From assembly GCF_002150805.1 (NCBI RefSeq), contig NZ_MTBA01000004.1, positions 806,001 to 870,000 of the forward strand: a DNA stretch of 64,000 nt, given 5' to 3'. A program made the translations under genes and the position numbers. Each line of letters opens with the position of its first letter. The stretch's first letter is position 1. Source of the stretch: Oceanospirillum sanctuarii (GTDB lineage Bacteria > Pseudomonadota > Gammaproteobacteria > Pseudomonadales > Halomonadaceae). The notes beneath the pieces are model-generated. The model was not told the DNA's origin. It was given only the letters and a program-made list of their open reading frames with translations, and made no database searches. Shown here one piece after another: positions 32,110 through 41,672 of the stretch.

Positions 32110-33801
32110 TTAAGCTGAAACTGCCTCATCCTCGGCTTGTTTCCGCAAAATAAAACGCTGAATTTTGCCGCTTGGTGTTTTAGGCAGCTCATCAACAAAT
32201 TCGATTTCCCGTGGGAAGGCGTGAGTCGACAGGCGTTCACGAACCAGATTCTGGATATCCTGAACCAGTTCATCTGATGCTTCATGACCATCACGCAGTA
32301 CAACGTAAGACTTGATGATATGGCCACGCTTGGCATCCGGTTTACCTACCGCAGCACTCTCTGCAACCGCATCGTGCTCCAGCACTGTACCCTCCACATC
32401 TGCAGGGCCTACGCGGTAACCTGCCGTGGTGATAATGTCATCGTCACGGCCACTGAACTGGTAACAACCATCACGGTTCTCAAACACCATATCGCCGGTC
32501 AGGTAATACTTACCGTGGAAAGGTTTCTTCTCCTGCCAGGTATAACCCTGGAAGAAGAACGCCGGAGAGTTTTCCATATCAACCGCAAACTGACCTTCCT
32601 CGCCTGGACTGACTTCATTGTAGTCAGCATCCAGTGCCACCACGCGGTAACCCGGCAGGGCATAACCCATAGCACCGATGTGAACATTGTGCTCCAGTGA
32701 ATGGTGGTTACAGCAGGTCATACCGGTTTCTGTCTGACCGTAGTGATCCATGACCGGACAGCCCAGTACATCACTGACCCAGTTCACAACCTCAGGGCTC
32801 AGTGGCTCACCTGCCGAGCTGGCACGGCGCAGTGCCAATTTGGGCTCCATCTCTTTGTGCGCATCACTGGCCATCATCATGCGATAAGCCGTTGGCGCTG
32901 CCGCAAGATTAGTAATCTGATACTTCTCCAGCATCTCGTAGGTGTTTTCAGTAGTGAAACCCGCTTCATTAAAGTGAGTCGCCACCCCCATACACAGAGG
33001 ACCTGTGATCGCATAGTAAAGACCGTAAGCCCAGCCCGGATCTGCTACGTTCCAGTACTTATCATCCTGCTCCAGGCCAATGGCATACTTCATATAGATG
33101 TAGAAGCCCAACAGCGCCTTCAGCGGAACCGCAACACCTTTGGATTTACCCACAGTGCCGGAGGTGAACATCTGCAGGAAAGGCTGCTCTGCATCCAGAA
33201 TAACCGGTTCAAACTGATCGCTCTGTGCTTCCAGTACACTGGCAAAGTGCAGGTCACCTTTTGCTCCGGCTTCGGAGGCATGATCACAAACCTGAACAAC
33301 CGGCGGCAGGCCTTTAACCTGATCAAACTTATGACGGTTAGCCGCATCAGTAACCACAACCTTGGCATCGCACTGACTGATACGGTATTCGATCGCCTCA
33401 TAACCAAAGGCAGTAAACAGCGGCTGATACACAGCGCCGATACGCCAGGTACCCAGAACAACAACCATCAGATCAGCAGTACGTGGCAGCATGCAGGAGA
33501 TACGATCGCCAGCTTTCACGCCCTGAGAAGACAGGAAGTTTGCAAACTGCGCCGACTTTGCCTGCAGCTCAGCCCAGGTATGCTTTGAACTGGTGCCGTC
33601 GGCTGCTTCACAGAAAAGACCGACTTCATCGCCGCGGCCCGCTTCAACCTGCTTATCGCAGCATTCCACACAGGCGTTAAAACCTGTTTTAAGGCTACCG
33701 GTGAACTGAGCTTCCACCTGATCCATAGAGAAATCAGCCATAAAAGCCGCGTAGTGCTGCTTTTCAGCAGAGGAACTTGTCATAGGGTTTATTGTTGTCA
33801 T
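32110..33801 (-). CDS. Acyl-CoA synthetase (AMP-forming), acetyl-CoA synthetase-like
   Basis: The 563-residue ANL-superfamily enzyme has the P-loop-like MFTSGTVGKSKGV, A5 DHYGQTETGM, A7/A8 YYLTGDMVFENRDGCYQFSGRDDDII and the C-terminal Lys in LPKTPSGKIQRFILR. It activates a carboxylic acid as acyl-adenylate and then acyl-CoA. The substrate is unknown; the neighbourhood suggests a short- or medium-chain acid. GGAG is seven nt upstream of ATG 33801. A palindromic candidate operator lies 73-88 nt upstream. Confidence 0.9.
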   Translation of the reverse strand: MTTINPMTSSSAEKQHYAAFMADFSMDQVEAQFTGSLKTGFNACVECCDKQVEAGRGDEVGLFCEAADGTSSKHTWAELQAKSAQFANFLSSQGVKAGDRISCMLPRTADLMVVVLGTWRIGAVYQPLFTAFGYEAIEYRISQCDAKVVVTDAANRHKFDQVKGLPPVVQVCDHASEAGAKGDLHFASVLEAQSDQFEPVILDAEQPFLQMFTSGTVGKSKGVAVPLKALLGFYIYMKYAIGLEQDDKYWNVADPGWAYGLYYAITGPLCMGVATHFNEAGFTTENTYEMLEKYQITNLAAAPTAYRMMMASDAHKEMEPKLALRRASSAGEPLSPEVVNWVSDVLGCPVMDHYGQTETGMTCCNHHSLEHNVHIGAMGYALPGYRVVALDADYNEVSPGEEGQFAVDMENSPAFFFQGYTWQEKKPFHGKYYLTGDMVFENRDGCYQFSGRDDDIITTAGYRVGPADVEGTVLEHDAVAESAAVGKPDAKRGHIIKSYVVLRDGHEASDELVQDIQNLVRERLSTHAFPREIEFVDELPKTPSGKIQRFILRKQAEDEAVSA

Positions 33802-33873
33802 GAGGATCTCCGAATATCCAACGCCTGATTATTTTTATTCGTGGCTGGCGGCCGGCTCTTACAGACATAAACA

Positions 33874-33889
33874 GTTTACGTAAACGTCA
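33874..33889. promoter_or_regulatory. Candidate operator (palindrome GTTTACGTAAAC)
   Basis: A perfect 12-bp palindrome extends to TTTACGTAAACGTCA. It resembles the operators described for LiuR-type regulators of branched-chain acyl-CoA degradation, but the nearby regulator is TetR-type. The 361-bp gap 33802-34162 otherwise shows only the terminator at 34081-34111 and no gene. Confidence 0.45.
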
Positions 33890-34080
33890 TCCAGTCGCTC
33901 CAAAAAAAGCGCTCTACAGATAACTAGCAAGCGCTCGGTTTTTACAACAATTTAGCGATCCTTTACCGGACACGCAAGCCCCCGAAGTGCATTTTTCTAC
34001 TCTTGGGCAGGCTCACTCAAGTCTCTATGTCGCTCATATCAGCCTCAATTTGCAGCAAGCTTTTGATCTGAAAACAAAAA

Positions 34081-34111
34081 AAGCCCGCCAAATAAAACAT
34101 AAGGCGGGCTT
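34081..34111 (-). terminator. Terminator after the TetR-family gene
   Basis: AAAGCCCGCC and GGCGGGCTTT arms flank a 12-13-nt A-rich loop, with T-rich sequence on the minus-strand downstream side. It lies about 52 nt after the stop at 34163. Confidence 0.8.
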
Positions 34112-34162
34112 TAATTGAGATTTCACTCTATAGATCAGAAAGAGGCTTATCCGACCTGATGA

Positions 34163-34732
34163 TCAGCCAAGGCCGATCAGTTCCCCCAATGCCTGAGCCA
34201 GATCATCCGGCGTTTTCTCACCCTCAGCATCGTACCACTGCACCGTCCAGTTCAGCGCCCCCAGTGCAAAGCGGCGGATCAACGGCTGGTCGCCTTTGAT
34301 CAGTCCTGCTGCGACACAGTCATCAATCACCTGCTGCCAGAGCTGTTCGTACTGATCACGCATATCGATCAACACATTCAGGGAATCGTCTGTCAGGCTT
34401 CGCCACTCATAAAGGGCAACCACGTGTGCATTTCTGTCGTTCAACAGGGTGCTCAGATGCGCTTTGGCCAGCGCTTTAAAACGCTCCTTGGGATCCGTCA
34501 GGCCCGTTAAGGCATGATCAGCAATCGCCATAGCGCTTTCCATACCATCCTGAATAACAGCGCAGAGAATCTCCTGCTTGTCGTTAAAGTGATGAAAGAG
34601 GCTACCGGACTTGATACCCATGGCATCAGCCAGCATACGAACCGTTGTCCGCTCGTAGCCTTGCTCACAGAACAGGCGAGCTGCGATAGCCACCAGTTCC
34701 TTGCGTCGTTTTGAATTATTAGTTAGAGTCAT
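34163..34732 (-). CDS. TetR-family transcriptional regulator
   Basis: The 189-residue protein has an N-terminal TetR HTH (residues about 12-58: ARLFCEQGYERTTVRMLADAMGIKSGSLFHHFNDKQ) and an all-helical ligand domain. It lies between the acyl-CoA synthetase gene and the divergent thiolase gene, so it most likely represses this set and responds to an acyl-CoA or acid. The ribosome-binding site is weak (TTTGAG close to ATG). The 264-bp divergent region to the thiolase contains ACCAC-N12-GTGGT (34780-34801) and GCTTTTTT-C-AAAAAAGC (about 34889-34905) as possible binding sites. Confidence 0.9.
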   Translation of the reverse strand: MTLTNNSKRRKELVAIAARLFCEQGYERTTVRMLADAMGIKSGSLFHHFNDKQEILCAVIQDGMESAMAIADHALTGLTDPKERFKALAKAHLSTLLNDRNAHVVALYEWRSLTDDSLNVLIDMRDQYEQLWQQVIDDCVAAGLIKGDQPLIRRFALGALNWTVQWYDAEGEKTPDDLAQALGELIGLG

Positions 34733-34996
34733 CTCAAATCTAGCGCTTGCTTGGTTTTTTGATTAATTGCCAACAAATTAACCACAATCCCCCCAAAGTG
34801 GTCAAATTTAAGAAGCAGATAATCTTGCTGCAGTGCGCATAAACACTGAGGTTCGGTGAAAAACTGCTCTTTTAGCCGGACGTTAACGCTTTTTTCAAAA
34901 AAGCCATCCACACTCATCGTTCGTGATCGAATCGCGGCACAATTCCAATTACTCCGCCTTCCGATCCGGATCCAATAACAAAAAAGGGTTTCAAGC

Positions 34997-36178
34997 ATGA
35001 AAGAAGATGCAGTTGTAATCGTTTCCGGAGCACGTACTCCAATGGGCGGCATGATGGGCAGCCTGAGCACTCTGACCGCTCCTGAGCTGGGCGGCGTTGC
35101 CATTGCCGATGCGATCCGTCGCGCCAACCTGCAACCTGAAGATATTCAGGAAGTGATTATGGGCTGTGTTCTTCCGGCAAGCCTTGGGCAGGGGCCTGCT
35201 CGTCAGGCTATGATGAAAGCTGATATCCCGGTATCCACAGGCGCAACCACCATCAACAAGCTGTGTGGTTCCGGTATGAAAGCCGCCATGCTGGCTCACG
35301 ACCTGATTAAAGCTGGCAGCAACGACATCATGGTTGCCGGTGGTATGGAAAGCATGAGTAATGCACCTTACCTGATGACTAAAGCCCGTAGCGGTATGCG
35401 TCTGGGTCACAGCGAAGTGAAAGACCACATGTTCCTGGATGGTCTGGAAGATGCCCGAACCGGCAAGCTGATGGGGGTTTTCGCTCAGGAGATCGCCGAT
35501 GAGCGCGGCTACACCCGTGAAGCGATGGATGATTTTGCTATTGGTTCTCTGAAAAAGGCGATGGCTGCCATCGATAACGGCAAACTGAAAGCGGAAACCG
35601 TGGCGGTTACCGTTTCCAGCCGTAAAGGCGATGTGGTTGTTGCTGATGACGAGCAACCGCACAATGCGAATCTGGATAAAATCCCGACTCTGCGCCCGGC
35701 GTTCAAAAAAGACGGCACCGTAACCGCAGCAAACTCCAGCTCCATCTCTGATGGTGCATCTGCTTTGGTACTGATGCGTGAGTCAGAAGCTGAAAAACGC
35801 GGCCTGAAGCCTATGGCACGCTTTGTTGCCCACGCGACCAATTCCCGTGAGCCATCGGAATTTACTTTGGCGCCAATCGGCTCTATCGAGAAAGTGCTGG
35901 CTAAAGCAGGCTGGTCTATCGACGATGTGGATCTGTTCGAGATCAACGAAGCTTTTGCTGTCGTGACCATGCTGGCGATTGATGGCCTGAATATTCCGGC
36001 AGAGAAGGTCAACATCTACGGCGGTGCCTGCGCACAGGGTCACCCGATTGGCTCCACCGGCTCCCGTATTCTGGTAACTCTAATGCACGCGCTGCAACAG
36101 GAAGGAAAGAAACGCGGTATCGCTTCTCTGTGTATCGGTGGCGGTGAAGCTACTGCAGTAGCCGTTGAGTTACTGTAA
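34997..36178 (+). CDS. Acetyl-CoA C-acyltransferase (thiolase)
   Basis: The 393-residue thiolase has the active-site Cys in INKLCGSGMKAAM (about residue 91), His in YGGACAQGHPIGSTGSR (about 349), and the second Cys in SLCIGGGEATA (about 379). It either cleaves 3-ketoacyl-CoA or condenses two acetyl-CoA; degradation is favoured by the neighbours. It is divergent from the TetR gene. AAGGG precedes ATG 34997. Confidence 0.93.
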   Translation: MKEDAVVIVSGARTPMGGMMGSLSTLTAPELGGVAIADAIRRANLQPEDIQEVIMGCVLPASLGQGPARQAMMKADIPVSTGATTINKLCGSGMKAAMLAHDLIKAGSNDIMVAGGMESMSNAPYLMTKARSGMRLGHSEVKDHMFLDGLEDARTGKLMGVFAQEIADERGYTREAMDDFAIGSLKKAMAAIDNGKLKAETVAVTVSSRKGDVVVADDEQPHNANLDKIPTLRPAFKKDGTVTAANSSSISDGASALVLMRESEAEKRGLKPMARFVAHATNSREPSEFTLAPIGSIEKVLAKAGWSIDDVDLFEINEAFAVVTMLAIDGLNIPAEKVNIYGGACAQGHPIGSTGSRILVTLMHALQQEGKKRGIASLCIGGGEATAVAVELL

Positions 36179-36231
36179 GCCTTTTAGTAACTCTATCCTT
36201 TTAGTGTCTCTATATAGAAACTAAAAGCATC

Positions 36232-36269
36232 AAAAAAGCCGTCCAGCTTAAGCTGTGACGGCTTTTTTT
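36232..36269. terminator. Bidirectional terminator between thiolase and chemoreceptor genes
   Basis: AAAAAAGCCGTC / GACGGCTTTTTTT arms flank an inner CAGCTTAAGCTG palindrome. A- and T-rich flanks allow it to serve both convergent genes. Confidence 0.9.
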
Positions 36270-36297
36270 GATCAATGGTTATCAGCTATTTAATGTG

Positions 36298-38232
36298 TTA
36301 AACCTTAAACCGGTCTACTTTCTGCCCCAGTTCATTCACCAGAGCTTCCAGCTCACGACTTGTTGTTGCCGCCTGATCAACGACTTCAAAGGTCATACGG
36401 GCTTCAGCCACAATCTGTTCCAGCGCCTGGGTCATGCTTTGGGCACGGGATGACTGATCTGAAGTCATGCTGGTGATCTCTTCAAACATACGATGCAGGT
36501 TATCCACCGAGCTACTGACATTAGCCAGACGTTCATCGGACTGACGCATCCCATCAATACTGTTACGGGCTACTTCACTGGCATCGTTAATCGCTTTAAC
36601 CGCCTGCTTGGTTCCCAACTGCAGCTGATCAATCTGCTGCTCAATATCTTCAGTGGATTGCTGCGTCTTACTCGCCAGCATACGCACTTCATCAGCCACC
36701 ACAGCAAAACCACGACCGCTCTCACCGGCTCGGGCTGCTTCAATAGCCGCATTCAGTGCCAGCAAATTGGTCTGTTCTGCAATGGACTTGATCATATCCA
36801 GCACATCACCGATCTGATCACTCTGGGTCGCAAGGCTGTTGATCACCTCGGCAGTTTTCTCAACATCCGTTACCAGTGCTTCGATGTCGTGACGCACACG
36901 ACGGGAGATCATCGAGCTTTGGTTTGTCTCTTCACGGATCTGATCAACATTCCTCAGGGTTTCAGCAACACTCTCACTCTCTTCTGCCACACTTTCCGCA
37001 ATATACGCTACGGAATCGGAAGCCTCGGAGGCTGCACCCTGCTGACGCTCTGTCGCCTCAGATGCCTGCAATGTGCCCTGATGCATAGTGCCCACCACTT
37101 CCGTGGTATGACGGGACAGCTGCTGCACATCATTGATAATCACCTGAATCGCTTCGACAAAGTGATTCACCTTCTCCGCCATATCGGTAATTTCATCGCT
37201 GCCTTTCACCTTAATACGCTGGGTCAGATCGCCTTCTCCGGCAGACAGGTCTTCCAGTGCATCCGTCAGCACATTCACACGGCGCAACAGGCGAACCGAC
37301 AGCACAACCACCAGAACCACCACCAGCACGAGAGCACTGATAACAGAAACCACTGTCATCTGGGCGACAAGTTCATCTGATGAGTTCTCGATACTCTTGC
37401 CGATGCTTTCACGGGCGGCATCATTATTTTCATGAATCCCATCCAGACGCTTCTGCAACTCAGCAACGGATTCTGCACCACCAGCATCAATACTGGCTTT
37501 AACCGAACTGATACTTTGCTCAATCAGCGAGTTAAAACCGGTTTCCATTTTGCGGGTGCTTTCAATGACCGCATCCCGACTGACCCCCAAAACCAGACGG
37601 CCAATCACAGCACCATTCGGATTAATAGGCTGTTCGATAACAATCAGGCGCTCATGCTTTTTCGCAGCATCGATCACCTTGTCCAGAGAGTTATCGCCGG
37701 AGCCGGTTTTCATCAGCTCTTTAACCAGATCGCTTTTCCGGTTCAGATAACGGGTCAGGCGCTTACCGTAACCATCATAAAAACCCGCAAATACAACATG
37801 TTCACTGTCGTGAGCCATCTTTACATATTGGGTTAACAGAGGCGTATCACGATCCCAAACCGCCTGAGGAGCAACGGCCGCCAACAGCACCGCCATATTG
37901 CGGGATGTCTCCATCAGGGAGCTTTCCAGCAGAGCTACCGTGGCGTCTTTTTCCTGCTCAAGCTGAGCACGCAACTTAGTAGACAGGTCATCGGAAACAC
38001 TCTGAGTCATCCGGCTGATCTGTGCCTGAACGCCATTACTGGCAGCCTGAAGTTCGTCAGAGACTTTTCCGTTTTCAATACTCAGACGACTCCGGATATC
38101 AGAGATAAGATTTTGGCCACCAGAAGTGGTCAGAAAGATAGTCAGCAGGGTTTGAATACCTGCCAGAAAGACAATAGCGATAATTACCGGGCGAAGTAAT
38201 CGGCTATTCAGTGCAAATGACTGCTTCGACAT
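36298..38232 (-). CDS. Methyl-accepting chemotaxis protein
   Basis: The 644-residue receptor has TM1 (about residues 13-35), a periplasmic region of about 260 residues with a helical/dCache-like feel ([18 protein letters not shown]), TM2 (about 295-316), and a HAMP domain (about 317-370). Its cytoplasmic signalling hairpin has the canonical tip [20 protein letters not shown], then [12 protein letters not shown]. It senses an unknown ligand and controls CheA through CheW. It is transcribed away from the ODP/mini-receptor pair. The 374-bp region 38233-38606 between them contains a GCCGAAGG element possibly related to a sigma-28 -10 but no convincing -35. Confidence 0.95.
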   Translation of the reverse strand: MSKQSFALNSRLLRPVIIAIVFLAGIQTLLTIFLTTSGGQNLISDIRSRLSIENGKVSDELQAASNGVQAQISRMTQSVSDDLSTKLRAQLEQEKDATVALLESSLMETSRNMAVLLAAVAPQAVWDRDTPLLTQYVKMAHDSEHVVFAGFYDGYGKRLTRYLNRKSDLVKELMKTGSGDNSLDKVIDAAKKHERLIVIEQPINPNGAVIGRLVLGVSRDAVIESTRKMETGFNSLIEQSISSVKASIDAGGAESVAELQKRLDGIHENNDAARESIGKSIENSSDELVAQMTVVSVISALVLVVVLVVVLSVRLLRRVNVLTDALEDLSAGEGDLTQRIKVKGSDEITDMAEKVNHFVEAIQVIINDVQQLSRHTTEVVGTMHQGTLQASEATERQQGAASEASDSVAYIAESVAEESESVAETLRNVDQIREETNQSSMISRRVRHDIEALVTDVEKTAEVINSLATQSDQIGDVLDMIKSIAEQTNLLALNAAIEAARAGESGRGFAVVADEVRMLASKTQQSTEDIEQQIDQLQLGTKQAVKAINDASEVARNSIDGMRQSDERLANVSSSVDNLHRMFEEITSMTSDQSSRAQSMTQALEQIVAEARMTFEVVDQAATTSRELEALVNELGQKVDRFKV

Positions 38233-38618
38233 AACAGTACCTAAATTCTTTTAGTAACTTGTGGTTACCTACCCTTCGGCAACATCATCATGCCTTAGGT
38301 ATATTTATTATTTTTCCGGGCTTCAGATCCATAAAGCCTCAGACCTTGGGCAAAAGAATAATACTTTCGTCGCACAATAAAAACCGATTTATTACGCTTT
38401 TTTCAATCAAAAACCGCACCATTTTGCTGCAAAATCCGATTAAAACACGCTATTTTCGTGCAAAGCGGAAAAATCTAATTTTTGTACGTTTCCTGCCGAT
38501 TATTACCTTCTGCTTTACGTGGCTATTCCCGTCAGCAAATGGTTGTCATCTTCCGACGGGCTAACCATAATTAGCTTAGTTTAAATATTCCTTTAATTGC
38601 CTGTCCGTGGTGTTTGCA

Positions 38619-39227
38619 ATGCATTCCAGAAGCAAGAACAGTGCACACTTTTTTATTAACGCAGCGACCGTAGCTGCGGAGCTGAGTGAAGTTCTCACTG
38701 AAGCGAAAAATATCTCCCTGGAAGCCATGAATGCGAAAGCACTGGTGGCCCGGGCGGGCGATAACGTTCGTACCTTCAAGCCGATCACAGACTTTATGGT
38801 TGAACTGGCCAATGACACCATCTGGCTGGTAAAAGAGATCAACCGTGAAGCTCTGGTGCTTTCCCGGACGTCGCTGAACGAACTGCACAGCTCTGACGCC
38901 AATGCTCGCTTTGCAACCGCTCAGCAAAAAGCATCTGCCGCGCCTCATGTGGAAACCCTCGATCCCATCGCGAAAGAAGCCTACAACGAGCATCACCAGC
39001 AATCGGTTCAGCTAAGACGCCACATGCGTAAGCTGTTTGAACTGCTGGATGAGATCGAATCCCGCATGCTGGCTGCAAACGTGGTAACCGCGACATCCCG
39101 ACTGGAAGCCGCTACTGCTGCCGACAGCTATCAGGCAAGCCTTGAAGGGATCGTGATTAAGCTGGAAAAAGCTGCCAACCGTATCAAACATATTGCAACC
39201 AAGTGCCGACATTCTCTGGAGCGGTGA
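38619..39227 (+). CDS. Small soluble protein with degenerate chemoreceptor hairpin-tip motif
   Basis: The protein has about 202 residues, no signal peptide or membrane segment, and is almost entirely helical. Residues about 33-65 read LEAMNAKALVARAGDNVRTF followed by KPITDFMVELANDT. This lines up with the MCP tip pattern L.ALNA....ARAGE..R.F....D....LA..T. N, ARAG, an acidic residue, R and F are kept; the second glycine and the AVVA block are not. A second helix pair (YNEHHQQSVQLRRHMRKLFEL to LEKAANRIKHIATK) could complete a four-helix bundle. I do not recognise a named family. GTG 38607 is an alternative start. An ODP-like gene follows 82 nt downstream, which suggests a paired function. Confidence 0.75.
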   Translation: MHSRSKNSAHFFINAATVAAELSEVLTEAKNISLEAMNAKALVARAGDNVRTFKPITDFMVELANDTIWLVKEINREALVLSRTSLNELHSSDANARFATAQQKASAAPHVETLDPIAKEAYNEHHQQSVQLRRHMRKLFELLDEIESRMLAANVVTATSRLEAATAADSYQASLEGIVIKLEKAANRIKHIATKCRHSLER

Positions 39228-39309
39228 TCTGAAGATCACCCTCTGTACCTAATTTTCGTTGTCATCCGTCTGTACAGGGACGCCAACAGGAACCAAACCG
39301 GACTTAATT

Positions 39310-40047
39310 ATGAAAGTTGTAAAACTCCATGAAGGTCGCAGCCACGAATGGCTGGTTTTCGGACGAGATGAAGAGCGTCCCAGCAAGATCATCGATACTA
39401 ACCAGTACATGATCAAGACGACAAATCACGCCATCATGCTCGATCCGGGCGGCATTGAGCTGTTCTCCGCCATGCTGGCTGCTGTGGTTCACCATGTGCC
39501 GGTTAATCAGATTACTCATCTGTTTGCCTCGCATCAGGATCCGGACATCATCTCATCGCTGGGTCTGTGGGATAAAACCCTGCCCCACGCGGAACTGCAC
39601 GCTCCCTGGCTGTGGGAAGGCTTCCTGCGCCATTTCGGCTGCAACAGCATCCGCTACAACCCGCTGCCTGATGAAGGTAAGAGCATTCGTCTGGATGACA
39701 TCGAGATTCAGTTTATTCCGGCGCACTACATGCACTCTTCCGGTAACTTCAGCGTTTACGATCCTCAGGCAAAAATTCTGATGAGTGGTGATATCGGTGC
39801 TGCTCTGCTGCCGGATGGCGCACCTCTGTTTGTTGAAGATTTTGATGCCCACGTTGAAAAGATGCGTCTTTTCCACCAACGCTGGATGCCATCAAACCGC
39901 GCGAAGAAGGACTGGGTACGCCGTGTACGCCAGCTGGATATCGAGTATATGGCACCTCAGCACGGCGCTATCTTTAAAGGCCGAGATGTGCAGCGCTTCC
40001 TGGACTGGCTGGATGAGCTGGAAGTCGGCACAGGTATCGGCCACTAA
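39310..40047 (+). CDS. Metallo-beta-lactamase-fold protein, ODP-like (diiron oxygen/iron sensor)
   Basis: The 245-residue protein has MBL-fold metal ligands in the flavodiiron-like pattern: LFASHQDPDII (H-x-D-x-D), FIPAHYMHSSGNF (His), ILMSGDIGAALL (Asp) and YMAPQHGAIF (His). There is no flavodoxin or rubredoxin domain, as in ODP, the stand-alone diiron domain known to regulate chemoreceptors in Treponema. ATG 39310 is preferred over the open frame start 39259 because MKVVKLHEGRSHEWLVFGRD starts the fold. Ribosome-binding site weak. It probably forms an operon with the mini-receptor upstream. A hydrolase role cannot be excluded. Confidence 0.8.
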   Translation: MKVVKLHEGRSHEWLVFGRDEERPSKIIDTNQYMIKTTNHAIMLDPGGIELFSAMLAAVVHHVPVNQITHLFASHQDPDIISSLGLWDKTLPHAELHAPWLWEGFLRHFGCNSIRYNPLPDEGKSIRLDDIEIQFIPAHYMHSSGNFSVYDPQAKILMSGDIGAALLPDGAPLFVEDFDAHVEKMRLFHQRWMPSNRAKKDWVRRVRQLDIEYMAPQHGAIFKGRDVQRFLDWLDELEVGTGIGH

Positions 40048-40070
40048 TTCAGGTCGATAGCAGCCATAAC

Positions 40071-40110
40071 AAAGCCCGGTGAGAAACAGAAAAATCATCG
40101 GGCTTTTTCT
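40071..40110 (+). terminator. Terminator after the ODP-like gene
   Basis: The AAAGCCCGGTGA / TCATCGGGCTTTTT hairpin is followed by TCTTTT. The rest of the 331-bp gap to 40379 shows no gene; it holds the leader and promoter of the aminotransferase gene. Confidence 0.85.
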
Positions 40111-40378
40111 TTTCCGAAAATATTTTCCACTATAAATCCCCTGCTCGTAACTTTTTCCATACACCTGAAAAGCGCTAACTCTGCATATTCAGACCCGTTT
40201 CCCCTGCCGTAAAAATATCCTTACACAACCCTGCCTCTTTCCGGCCTAAAGTGCCTTAACCTGCCGGTAAACCCCGCCTGAAAAGGCGTTACTATCAGTA
40301 GGTTATAACGGGCTACTTTCACAACGGTCCCGCCAAAAACAATAACTTTGAAACTGTTTTACTGCTTTGGAGCCATCC

Positions 40379-41575
40379 ATGTTTGAGAATGTAAAAGCGA
40401 TTCCCGGAGATGCCCTACTGGCCCTCATGATGGAATTCAAACAAGATCCTACGCCAACCAAAATTGATCTGGGTGTCGGTGTTTACAAAGACGACGCTGG
40501 TCTGACTCCTATTCTTCCGGTGGTAAAAAAAGCAGAAAGCCTGATTCTGGAAAATGAACAGAGTAAAGGTTATATCGGCCCTGCGGGTGCGCCGGAACTG
40601 GCACCTCTGCTGCAAGGTCTGATGCTGGGTGAGAACCACCCTCTGATTACTGAAAAACGCATCGCAACCACTCAGACTCCGGGCGGAACCGGTGCTTTGC
40701 GCGTTGCCGGTGATCTGGTTAATGCTCTGAATCCGGAAGCAAAAATCTGGGTAAGCGACCCGACCTGGTCTAACCACTTCCACGTTTTTGCAGGTGCCGG
40801 TGTCGAAGTACGCACTTACCCCTACTACGATGCACAACAGAATGCTCTGGCCTTTGACAACATGCTGGATGCGATTCGCCAGATGCCTGCCGGTGATGTG
40901 ATTCTGTTGCACGCAAGCTGCCACAACCCAACCGGTATCGATCCGACTCTGGAGCAGTGGAAGCAGATCAGCGAGGTTGTGTCAGAGCGAGGACTGCTGC
41001 CACTGATCGATTGCGCCTATCAGGGTTTTGGTGACGGTCTGGAAGAAGATGTTCAGGGTCTGAAGCTGATTCTGGAGAAATGCCCGGAAGCACTGATCAC
41101 AACATCCTGTTCTAAAAACTTCGGCCTATACAACGAGCGTATCGGTGCATTAAGCATCGTTGCGGCTCAGGCTGAGCATTGCAGTAATGTGTTCTCTCAG
41201 GCTTGTAACTGCATCCGTGCGAATTACTCCAACCCACCAGCTCACGGTGCGGCTATCGTCACTACAATTCTGGCTGATACCACACTGCGCCAGCAGTGGG
41301 AAACCGAACTGGCGGAGATGCGTACCCGTATTCACCGCATGCGTACCGAGCTGGTAAAAAATCTGGACGCTCTGTCTTCGGAGCGTGATTTCAGTTTTAT
41401 CACGGCGCAGAAAGGTATGTTCTCTTACTCAGGTCTGAGCAAAAGCGAAGTGAAATATCTGAAAGAGAAATACGCGATCTACGCCGTTGATTCCGGCCGT
41501 ATCAATATCGCTGGTATCAATGACAGCAATCTGGAGCGTCTAAGTCAGGCGATCTCCGAAGCGATCAGCCGTTAA
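40379..41575 (+). CDS. Aromatic-amino-acid / aspartate aminotransferase
   Basis: The 398-residue class I PLP enzyme matches the AspC/TyrB type: MFENVKAIPGDALLALM at the N-terminus, SWSNH-type DPTWSNHFHVF, LHASCHNPTGIDPT, and the Schiff-base Lys in TTSCSKNFGLYNERIG (about residue 247). RINIAGIN near the end holds the substrate-binding Arg. The start is ATG 40379 with GGAGCC upstream; a TTG at 40367 is in frame. TyrB versus AspC specificity cannot be decided here. Monocistronic, with terminators on both sides. Confidence 0.92.
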   Translation: MFENVKAIPGDALLALMMEFKQDPTPTKIDLGVGVYKDDAGLTPILPVVKKAESLILENEQSKGYIGPAGAPELAPLLQGLMLGENHPLITEKRIATTQTPGGTGALRVAGDLVNALNPEAKIWVSDPTWSNHFHVFAGAGVEVRTYPYYDAQQNALAFDNMLDAIRQMPAGDVILLHASCHNPTGIDPTLEQWKQISEVVSERGLLPLIDCAYQGFGDGLEEDVQGLKLILEKCPEALITTSCSKNFGLYNERIGALSIVAAQAEHCSNVFSQACNCIRANYSNPPAHGAAIVTTILADTTLRQQWETELAEMRTRIHRMRTELVKNLDALSSERDFSFITAQKGMFSYSGLSKSEVKYLKEKYAIYAVDSGRINIAGINDSNLERLSQAISEAISR

Positions 41576-41597
41576 TCACTCTGATCCGCTTCGACGA

Positions 41598-41628
41598 AAA
41601 AGGGCCGCTTTTATGCGGCCCTTTTTTA
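41598..41628. terminator. Terminator between aminotransferase and GGDEF/EAL genes
   Basis: AAAGGGCCGC / GCGGCCCTTTTTT hairpin with a TTTTAT loop; it can serve the aminotransferase and possibly the convergent gene. Confidence 0.9.
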
Positions 41629-41672
41629 TGCGCCTGATTAGCAGGTCTCAGCTCACCAGCTCTTAATCGCGC

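Noticed and set aside
39310-40047. ODP-like protein as a beta-lactamase or flavodiiron NO reductase
   Set aside because: It has no signal peptide or lactamase motifs, no flavodoxin domain, and its ligand set H-x-D-x-D is of the diiron type.
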